Positions 56,905-64,000 of a stretch of 64,000 nucleotides of DNA are shown here, piece by piece. The stretch lies in contig BSYO01000024.1 of the NCBI GenBank assembly GCA_033239525.1, forward strand, positions 6,967,991 through 7,031,990, read 5' to 3'. Under the pieces are notes generated by a model. That model did no database searches and had not been told where the DNA came from. It saw only the letters and a list, made by a program, of their open reading frames with translations. The first letter of the stretch is position 1. Each line of letters begins with the position of its first letter. This stretch comes from Nepenthes gracilis (taxonomy: Eukaryota > Streptophyta > Magnoliopsida > Caryophyllales > Nepenthaceae). Both the position numbers and the translations under genes were made by a program.

Positions 56905-58347
56905 GCAGTCCTCCGTGCTGTGGCCCCCGGAGCGGTGGTAGTCGCAATATTTTGACTGATCCCCACCTTCCGGGTTCTTTAGTGGTTTGGGCCACCTCAG
57001 GAACTTCTCTCCCCAGATCTACATGAAGACATTGGTGCGGGAGTCGTTCAATGGCCTGAGATGTATAGGTCGCGGCTCTCTCTGAGAGCTCTGCCCGGCC
57101 TTGTGCTGCTTCTTTGACGTCTGGGGACTTTGGTAGTCCCTAGGCTTCCTTTTGTCTTCCACGGCCTTCTGCTGAGGGTGCTCGTCCCTTTCCAGCCTTT
57201 TGGCGTCATTGGCCTCTTCGGCCGCGATGTAAGCTCTGGCCACAGACTCAGCCTCTATGAAGGTCTGCGGGCCTTTGTGAATGAGGTGCTTGAAGAAAGC
57301 ACCCCCTTCAAGGGTCGAGAGGAAGGCGTTTAGTTTGACCTCGTCAGTCAGTCTTGGGATCTGCCTGGCCTCCGCTACAAACCACGCCAGGAATCCCCGC
57401 AGGCTCTCCCTGGCCCCCTGCTTAATTCGAGTGAGGTGCCAGGGCTGCTTCTCTACCCTCCTACGGGAGGCAAACTGGGACAGGAAGGCCGTCGCCAGAT
57501 CTCCAAAATTGCGGATAGAGTCCGCAGGCATCCCATAAAATCATATCCGTGCATCCCCCTTCAGGGTCAAAGGGAAGCACTGGCACATGGTTGTTTCGTC
57601 AAGACCCTGGAGGTTCAGGTGCTCCCTGAAATGATTAAGGTGGTCCATAGGATCACCACTGCCGTCGTATACCTCCAGGTTGGGCATTTTGAATTTCGGG
57701 GGGAGCGTCCTCGTCCTGATCTCCGTGGAAAATGGAGACTGGAGCGCATTAGCCCCTCCTCCGCTGCTCTCTCGCAGCACCGGATTCCATCCTCTTTCCG
57801 GCCTGCTCTCCACTCGAGGCGGAGCAGCCGTCCTTCTCTCGTTCAGGTAGTGCCTTAACTCGTAAGGCTCCTGAACCGCGCGGCGCTGTGGGGCCGTATG
57901 GGCTCCTCTTGGGGGAGCATCTCGTGGAACCGCCTCCTGATCGTCGTGCTCGCGACGGTTCCGTTGAGCTTCAGAGTGGCGCCTCTCGGGGCTCTCGTTT
58001 CGGACCCGAGGAACTGGTTGGTCCTCAATTCTCCGTGGTGCTCTGCTGCTGGAGGCCACCTGGGTCCTCAGGTTATCACGTCGACTGGGAGGCCTTTCGC
58101 GGTGACTGCCGCCTCTGTTCCCTCCCTGCGATGCCTCAGCCTGGGAGGCCCTGTTGGGAGCTCCCTGCTTGAGCTGATAGATTTTGGAACAGAGGGTAAC
58201 GAAGGCCTGCGACATGCCGTCTACCTTAGCCGCCAAGCCCCTCACCACCAGGTCGGGGTGATCCTCAACTCCAGCACGGGGGTTAGCGCCGCCGCCCTGT
58301 GAGGCCACCTCTTTGGGGTGCGTTGCTTGCGCCCTTGTGTTCACCAT
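56905..58347 (-). pseudogene. gag region (capsid and zinc knuckle)
   Basis: Arg/Gln/Pro-rich N-terminal 180 residues, then the capsid-like retrotransposon gag domain (PPKFKMPNLEVYDGSGDPMD, HLNHFREHL, then FLSQFASRR, GARESLRGFLAWFVAEA, LNAFLSTLEGG). The zinc knuckle at 56905-56946 reads CDYHRSGGHSTEDC, that is CX2HX4HX4C. Stops at 57541-57543 (Trp position) and 57019-57021 break it. Its role is RNA packaging and particle formation. Confidence 0.85.
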
Positions 58348-58412
58348 TTCGGAATTTGAAGCTTGTGTTGTTGCATACTTTTAGAAAACGTGAAAAGCTG
58401 ACTTTCAGTCGC

Positions 58413-58431
58413 TTCCCACAGATTGTGCCAA
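58413..58431 (-). other. Primer binding site of TAT element
   Basis: Minus strand TTGGCACAATCTGTGGGAA immediately after the 5' LTR. It is close to TTGGCGCCGTCTGTGGGAA, a primer-site sequence I know from many plant Gypsy elements, with two C-to-T-type changes. I do not assign the tRNA. Confidence 0.7.
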
Positions 58432-59284
58432 TGTTGCATCCTGAGAATCTGGCCGTACGTCAGTCAAAGCGCGAGCGGCCTTTGAAGCGCGCGGACGGAC
58501 AGAAACGGACGACACAAAATAAACAGAACTTGAACAGAGAAAGAGAAGTATGGGGACAGTGGGAGAACACGTTGTTTTACGTGGAAAACCCCTTAATCTG
58601 ATGAGGGGTGAAAAACCACGGCAGCGGACCGGCGGTCCGAGAAATCTCACTATATTGGTGAAAAGATACAAGGAATGTCTCGGAAGCTGTCCGTTTTCTC
58701 AGTGTATTACAACGTAAGGAAAGAACAGATTTCTCTCATCTCTCTCTTTTCTCTTTGCCTTAGTTTTTCTCTTGAGGATTCTTACTCAAGCGTAAACAGA
58801 TGGATTCAGAATCAGGTCCTTCCTTTAGTAGCTGAAATGAGGTATTTATAATGAGTGTGATGCCGTAAGGGAGGCTACACGTGGCGCTGGCGTGTCAGGG
58901 CTGCCTGCCACCATCGTCACTATCAGAGGTGCGGCTGTGTGAGTGTGACACATCACGGTCTGCGATACGGCGCTTCGAGGCGTATGGCACAGTAGGTACG
59001 GCGCGTCAGAAGCCATTGGTCGCTCATGGTAGCATATGCCGTTCAAGTCATTCGAGCTGGCGCCTTTGCTATTTTGGTTTTTCTGGCGGTCCTCGCCCTT
59101 CAATGGGTCACAGTGTCCTCTCGGACGACCAGTGTCTTTGTCGCTTAACTTGATTCTTCAGGCGCTCGGAAATGGGTTGGTCACTTGGGCCTGATTTGGC
59201 TTGTGGGCCTTTTGGGCCAGCCTTCTCCTGCGATCCTTTGGGCCTGTAATTGCAATTTTGGGCCTTGTGTTCCAGGACCCATCA
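58432..59284 (-). repeat. 5' LTR of TAT element
   Basis: 853 bp, homologous to 49168-50019. Minus strand starts TGATGGGTCCTGG and ends GGATGCAACA. Confidence 0.9.
58843..58851 (-). promoter_or_regulatory. TATA box of 5' LTR
   Basis: Minus-strand TTATAAATA, conserved with 49579-49587. This would be the start region of the genomic transcript. Confidence 0.65.
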
Positions 59285-59289
59285 ATAAG

Positions 59290-60085
59290 CATTTCTCCAA
59301 ATGACTTTAATCCTTCAAATATTTAAATCAGTATCAAACGATTATGGATACAATATGATGTCAAAGGTTTTATATTTTTTTGATACTATAATACCTTCAT
59401 ATAATTTTCTACTACCTTAACTATAGATAATTAAAAAAATCAAGCACACAAATTGAGTTAATACCAAGGAAAATGAAAGGCGTAAAAACGGATTATTTGC
59501 CTTCCTTTGCCTAATTTCCAAACTTATCGCGGCACCTTACAGCAGCATCCTTGTAAAAGCAGCAAAGTTTGGAGTAGCAGAGCATCCTCTCTCTCTCTGA
59601 CAGCCGCCATATTTATCAATTTAAGGAAGATGAAGAGGAAGAGAATAAGGAGGGGGGTGGGTGGTCGGCTGTGCATGTTTGGGTGGAAAAACAAAAGGGG
59701 ATGAATTTGATTTTTCATGGTTGCCTAGTAAAAAGAAGGGGCATGTTTGATGAATTTGTTTTTGGATTATAAGAATCAATCTAACTAATTTAATTAATTT
59801 TTATAATAATAATTACACCCTCATAAATATTTGAACACGTATTATTATCACAATGAAATCTAATTATTTTTTTATTGTATTAAAATTAATTAGTGAGTAT
59901 TGGTGAGAGGCTATAAAAATATTATTTCAATTCTCCCGTGAATTTGAAATGTCTTATCCCAATGTAAAATTTGTCTAAATTTACCGGCACTTAATAGTGC
60001 ATTATTTGTCTTCATAATAAGTATCACAGGTTGAGAGTCCAATAAACTCGAATTGAAATATTTTGGTACTATAATCTATCCTTGT
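59290..60085. other. AT-rich spacer between two TAT elements
   Basis: No motif recognised. AT-rich with short frames around 59507-59718 on both strands. It is the right flank of the first TAT element; CTTGT (60081-60085) would be the left target duplication of the second. Confidence 0.5.
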
Positions 60086-61100
60086 TGTTGCATTTCGGAT
60101 CCGTGGCGTCTAGTCGGATCCGTAGTTAACTGGCGTGCTGAATCCACGGGGTCCAATCTGATCTGTGGTTTCCAGACAACACAAGTGAGTGTGGTGTTGG
60201 ACACGAGAGGAAGATTCAGACTGGATCTTTTACGTGGGAAACCTCCTCTTGAATGGGGAAGAAAAACCACGAGGCTCAGAGCCTTGGAAGTGCTTCATTA
60301 TTTGGGTTGAACTCTTTACAAAGTACAAGTTTTGGGGTTTATCCCTTCCTTGTCTCTTGATTGGTATTTCTCTTTTTGGAGGGATCGCTCGAAAGAAAGT
60401 GGGCCTTTTTTGCCTTCTTTGTGGAGCTACTTTTGGAGAAAGAGAGTCCGGTCCCTTTAGAGATGGACTCTGCCGAGTATTTACAGGGGAAACCAGGCCG
60501 TTGGGGAGGAGACGCGTGGCAACCATCGGATGGCCCAAATGCTGTGCAGTGTCCTACTGGCCTCATTAATGCTGCTGACGTGCGCGGTAAGGTACGCGGC
60601 TAGCGCCGCTAGCAGGCCTAGGTGTGTCAGTCTTGATTTGACCAAGCGTGCTCTGTTCAGATGGAGACTGACAGTGGTTGCAGGCTTCCTTTGAAATCGG
60701 CGAAATTGCTTAGCTGGCATCCTTGAGCATAGGGCAGTCCTCGTCCCTGAGTAGAGCCCCTCGTGAGTTCGCGGACTCGTAAGAGGAGGCTGTTCTTGGA
60801 GGATCTTCTGGGAAAAGTCCGGGAACTTCTTCTTGACCTCTCGGGCTATTCTGAGACTTAGTAGGGCTTCCAGAGTTCTCGGTCCTCTTTGTGTCTGTGT
60901 ACTCGGGTATTGCTAGCGTTGTCCTTGAGCTTACTTACGAGCGGACGAGACTTCTTGGGCTTCTGCTGTAGTCCTGGTTTTTGGGCCTTTGGCCTCTACT
61001 CTGGGCCTCTCAGGCTGCCTAGCTTTCTTGACTTACGGGGGTATCCCTGGGCCTCTCGTTTGGACCGTGTTTCTATGGGCCTTTATACTGGGGCCCAACA
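60086..61100 (-). repeat. 3' LTR of second TAT element
   Basis: 1015 bp, TGTTGCATTTCGG...GGGCCCAACA on the plus strand. Aligns with 368-1337. The TATA equivalent (60478-60486) has decayed to CTGTAAATA. It holds the ACGTGG...CCACG motif at 60231-60270. Confidence 0.8.
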
Positions 61101-61114
61101 TAGCCTCCCATGCC
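61101..61114 (-). other. Polypurine tract of second TAT element
   Basis: Minus strand GGCATGGGAGGCTA directly before the LTR, like 50020-50033. It supports the minus orientation of this element. Confidence 0.55.
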
Positions 61115-61379
61115 AAAGGGCCCGAAGTTCTCTGCCGTTTGACATAAAGTCGTTAGTACACTAGAGGAGTCGACCGTCTAAGTACGTGTGTCCTTGTAGC
61201 GAGTATTGCGTTGAGCTTGATGGGAGGTGGTCCCTAGGACCTCTTCTGGGTCCGAGGCTTTTTGGTGTCGCCGCTTCGCTTCTCTGTGGGGCATTAAATG
61301 CGGTACCTGATTGATGTGACGCGCTGACAAGCGCCTTGGGAAGGAAATGCCATCATTCCTCTAAACGAATGGCCTGGTT

Positions 61380-61432
61380 GACGCGTGGCAAGGGTAATGA
61401 GTGTGCCTTTTGCACTCCAGGGTTTATTTAAA
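61380..61432 (+). promoter_or_regulatory. Promoter region of second antisense gene
   Basis: GACGCGTGGC (61379-61388, a changed G-box), then GTAATGAGTGTGCC, then a clear TATA box TATTTAAA at 61425-61432, about 120 bp before the ATG at 61553. Same order as at 50250-50310 and on the minus strand near 24640-24720. Confidence 0.6.
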
Positions 61433-62335
61433 CGCCTCCTTGCCGTGATTTTTCATCTTCGCACCTACTCTTTCGTTTTCTCTTCTGAGTGTTGAGGCCT
61501 TCCGCTCTTTCTTTGTTTGAGTTTCTTCTTAACCTTTGTTTTTCGGCGTTCATGGCGCCTGGAGTGAGACATTGCTTCCACGGTGATGCTCGACAAGCTC
61601 ACGGAGATTCGAGCTCAATATCGAATCCCTGAGTCTATGGCCATGATGATTCCGGAGTCGCACGATAGGGCATTGTACCCTCCGGACGGCTTCATTACCG
61701 TTTACGAAAACCACCTCAAAGGCGGGCTACGGTTTTCCATCGCGGAGGAGCTCTACGACATTATGAGGGCGCTCGGGGTGCCTCTTGCCAGGCTTCAGCC
61801 AAATGTAGTCAGGTATCTGGTGTCCTTGTGCGTTTTCTTCCGGTGCCATGAGAAGCTCTTGAATGCTCTTACGGTCAAGGTGATGTTCCGCTTTACACAG
61901 AACCTTGACTGGATTGTAATGACTCCCCGCTCGGAATTTTCTTTGTTGTGCGGAGGTAACCCGGACTCCACGAAGCGGTGGAAGGATAAGTTTTTCTTCC
62001 TTGGCGTCCATGAGCACTGGGCCATCCCTTTTAAGTGGGGGAAAGTGGCTTGCCAGTACAGCTCTGACCTTTTGAGGGAGGATAGGGAGAATGTGAAGGT
62101 GTACACGGACTTGGTGCTGGCCAATCTGTGGACCTTCCATCTGAACAAGTGCAACATCTGACTGTCCTCTGAGAAATTCAAGGTAGCCAAGTGGGGACCG
62201 CGGGATGAGGCTTCCGGCACAGCTCCTTCCATAAAGGCCAAGGAGAGACCGAGGATGAGAGCTGGGGCACTGAGGATCGGTGGTCCCCTTGCCGAGCCCT
62301 CCTCTGGTGATGATGATTATTTTGACATCGATGAT

Positions 62336-62670
62336 CTGAGCGATGATGACATGGCTGCTCCTCTGATTAAGAGGATGAGGACTGGATCTTTTCCCGGGTC
62401 CTCGGGGTCTGGAGGTCTCGCCTTCACTGCCACTGCTAATCTTGCTGAGCCCTCGGGGGAAATTGTTCAGATGGCGGAGCTTCCGGACGTCCAGCCCCTC
62501 TCTGACGACGATGATGATGATGTCTCTCTAATCAAGAGGCTGAGGGTTGGAATCTCTCTTCCGGGGTCCTCGGGATCTGAAGGTCTCGCCTTCACTTCCA
62601 CTGCTAATCTTCTCGCTGCATCCGTGGAGGTGCCTGTTCAGACGGCGGAGTTTTCGGACGTCCAGCCCCC
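62336..62670 (+). repeat. Tandem duplication inside second antisense gene
   Basis: Unit 1 (62336-62499) and unit 2 (62500-62670) both encode SDDD...LIKR(M/L)R..., PGSSGS(G/E)GLAFT(A/S)TANL and DVQP. A third unit begins at 62672 (SDDP). The first element lacks this duplication. Confidence 0.75.
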
Positions 62671-63060
62671 AGTGATGATCCCGTCTTCGGAGCTCTCGCT
62701 GATCTGCCTGGTGACGTCTCGGACAGGATTGATCACCCTTCCGAGGACATAGGCGGCGGGAACGTCATGGTGGACTCTGAGAGGGGAATGACGGTTGAAA
62801 CGGTCCGAGAGGTGGTGGAAGTCGATGACCTACGTGTCGATGAGCTCATGCCCCTCGATCCTTCTGGGCGTCCTACTGTGGTTGAAGCCGAGCGGTCGTC
62901 CGAGTTTTTTGGAGACGCTGATTTTGAGGTAGGCTCATCGGTGCCTTTTATAACCGCCGAGTCCGCGTCTAAGGCGGCCCCTGCGGGGCCTAGGAGTGGT
63001 TTTCGGGAGTCCGAGGTCCATGGGGAGTGCGGCACAGGGGACGATCCTCTCGTTTCTAAG

Positions 63061-63128
63061 GTAATCCTCTGTCTCCCTTCCTACCTTGTTCCCATCTGTT
63101 CGTATTTTCACGAACCTTTCTGCTGTAG
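63061..63128 (+). other. Intron of second antisense gene (68 bp)
   Basis: Donor TCTAAG|GTAATCC, acceptor TGCTGTAG|CTCCAGGG. Exon 2 starts with the same CTCCAGG as in the first element. Confidence 0.72.
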
Positions 63129-63713
63129 CTCCAGGGCCTGATCAGGGGCTTTAGTGGACTGGTGGGAGTGATCGCCCAATCCCGTTGGGAAAATGGGGTC
63201 TTCAAGAGCTGCCCATGAGGCCGCGCAGCGAGTGGAAGCGAAGCTGACTGAAGCTAAGGAGAAGATTGCTTCTTTAGAGGACACTGTCAAGCTTCTGCAG
63301 CTTCGGCAGGGCCTCCTTCAGGATCGGATCCTTCGCCAGGAAGAGAGGTTGAGGACGTCTGTGCAGATTGCTGAGATGGATCCAGTGTTGGAGGGAAAGT
63401 TCTGGGACAACATTCGTATGTGCCGCCGGGTGGCGCGACTGGTCCATCCGTGATTTCCGGTAGCCGTCCTCGATCCTAGGAACGCCAGCGCCTTGAGTGT
63501 AGAAGACTTGTACGGCGTTGCTGATAGGCCTTTCCCTGGACCTCCCGGGTAGGGGCCTGATGGCGAACCTCTTACGCCCGAGGAGGCAGTTCCGGTGGAC
63601 CAGTCAGAATCTTCAAGAGCCCGAGAGGCTCAAGGGGGGAGCTGAGGGGCGCTCCCTTGATACGTTGTTTCTTTTCTTATTTTGTTACACTTGTATACAA
63701 ATTTATTTTTATG

Positions 63714-63719
63714 AATAAG
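63714..63719 (+). terminator. Poly(A) signal of second antisense gene
   Basis: AATAAG in TTTTTATGAATAAGACTT, about 70 bp after the stop; a one-base variant of AATAAA at the place equivalent to 52308. Confidence 0.45.
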
Positions 63720-63944
63720 ACTTGTCCTCTTTTTCATCAGAGCTTCGGACGTTTTTTTGTCTTGTTTCCATGGGCGTGTCTCTTTTTTTTCCCTTTCTTT
63801 TTGCGCCATGATGCACGGCATATATCTCTTTAGCTTTGAGTGCGTGACCCCTTTCAAGTGCTCGACCCTTTAACATCTCGGATTTGGGTACGCGGTCATC
63901 TTAGGGACTTCTAACTTTTATCCCTTTGGCTTTATTTTTATTGC

Positions 63945-64000
63945 TCGGTCTCTGGGACCGCTCGGTCACAGCCCAGTGTTGTTGCCTGACCTCTGGGATC
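63945..64000. repeat. Start of tandem repeat like the 54-bp minisatellite
   Basis: GCTCGGTCTCTGGGACC, then GCTCGGTCACAGCCCAG, then GACCTCTGGGATC. Same core words as 52372-52855. The array presumably continues beyond the window. Confidence 0.65.

Larger units (their letters stand above)
52841..58347 (-). pseudogene. gag-pol polyprotein of TAT element, point-mutated
   Basis: About 1,835 codons, from ATG at 58347 to the stop at 52841. It is open except for stops near 57541, 57019, 56563, 56072, 55805, 55019, 54950, 54032, 53920 and 53189, and one frameshift near 56190 between protease and RT. The protein would have been cleaved into capsid, protease, RT/RNase H and integrase. Order and motifs are given in the sub-features. 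Everything downstream of the shift stays in one frame for over 3 kb, so the mutations are few and recent compared with the chromoviruses. The MVNTRAQ start follows the primer site by about 65 bp. Confidence 0.85.
49168..59284 (-). mobile_element. Full-length TAT/Retand-like Ty3/Gypsy retrotransposon
   Basis: A 10.1-kb element read on the minus strand. The order, in element sense, is 5' LTR (58432-59284), primer site, gag, protease, RT, RNase H, second RNase H and integrase (58347 to 52841), a 54-bp tandem repeat, an antisense gene (50405-52268 on the plus strand), PPT, and 3' LTR (49168-50019). Flanks read ATAAA on the left and ATAAG on the right, a probable target duplication with one change. 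The second RNase H and the antisense ORF between pol and the 3' LTR are hallmarks of the TAT group. gag-pol carries about ten stops and one frameshift, so the copy is dead but still well preserved. Confidence 0.9.
61553..63645 (+). pseudogene. Second TAT antisense gene, several lesions
   Basis: Homologue of 50405-52268 with the same MAPGV start (61553). One lost base near 61570 shifts the frame, so the long frame is entered at 61583. The Transposase_28-like domain spans 61590-62150 (GFITVYENHLKGGLRF, ARLQPNVVRYLVSLCVFFRC, GGNPDSTKRWKDKFFFL). A TGA at 62159-62161 replaces the Trp of NIWLS. An acidic region with two tandem copies of a 55-residue unit follows (62336-62670), then a shift near 62670, then DSERGMTVETVREVVEVDDL and on to the intron. 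Exon 2 (63129-63645) has a one-base insertion near 63190, a coiled coil, LRTSVQIAEMDPVLEGKFW and CRRV, then stops at 63451 and 63550 before the natural end. Function unknown; not expressible as one protein. Confidence 0.75.
60086..64000 (-). mobile_element. Second TAT/Retand-like element, 3' part (runs off the window)
   Basis: LTR at 60086-61100, PPT-like sequence, an antisense gene on the plus strand (61553-63645) and the first copy of a pol-side tandem repeat at 63945-64000. The order matches 49168-52450, so this LTR is the 3' LTR of a minus-strand element whose gag-pol lies to the right of the window. The LTR family differs from the first element and equals the solo LTR at 368-1337. Confidence 0.8.

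Noticed and set aside
60053..60569. Overlapping frames of 64-126 codons on both strands
   Set aside because: All lie in the LTR 60086-61100 and are not kept in the homologous LTR at 368-1337.

Overview
The window looks like gene-poor, AT-rich plant (angiosperm) nuclear DNA made almost entirely of LTR retrotransposons in different states of decay. I see no ordinary host gene, tRNA, rRNA or CRISPR array. The evidence for a plant is the set of families present: Ty3/Gypsy TAT/Retand-type elements with a second RNase H and an antisense gene, Ty3/Gypsy chromovirus (Tekay/Del-like) elements with LTRs of about 2.3 kb, and a Ty1/Copia element. Element boundaries were placed by comparing LTR copies with each other and by finding 5-bp target-site duplications (TSDs).

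Layout. 1-5.8 kb: two solo LTRs with perfect TSDs (368-1337 and 2564-4070) in AT-rich DNA. 5.84-14.18 kb: a complete but badly decayed chromovirus (+). 14.2-27.4 kb: a mosaic of fragments, including three relics of the TAT antisense gene (16240-16640, 22641-24552, 25250-25715), LTR-like pieces, and a reverse-oriented solo LTR ending at 22221. 27.41-35.28 kb: a second chromovirus (-), inserted into a repeat that also occurs around 19.6-22.5 kb. 35.9-48.2 kb: a Copia relic (+) split by a solo chromovirus LTR (38590-40914) and by an internally deleted gypsy element (42003-45584), both flanked by TSDs. 49.17-59.28 kb: the best preserved element, a full-length TAT/Retand-like retrotransposon with gag-pol on the minus strand. 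60.09-64 kb: the 3' part of a second TAT element in the same orientation; its gag-pol lies beyond the window.

The most interesting system is the gene carried antisense to gag-pol in the TAT elements. In the copies at 50405-52268, 61553-63645 and 22641-24552 it has an upstream ACGTG-type box and TATA-like box, a long first exon with a Transposase_28-like N-terminal domain, a short GT-AG intron of 68-74 bp at the same protein position, and a coiled-coil second exon. The two + strand copies also end in an AATAAA or AATAAG poly(A) signal. It therefore looks like an independent, spliced transcription unit carried convergently to the retroviral genes, separated from pol by a 54-bp hairpin-forming minisatellite.
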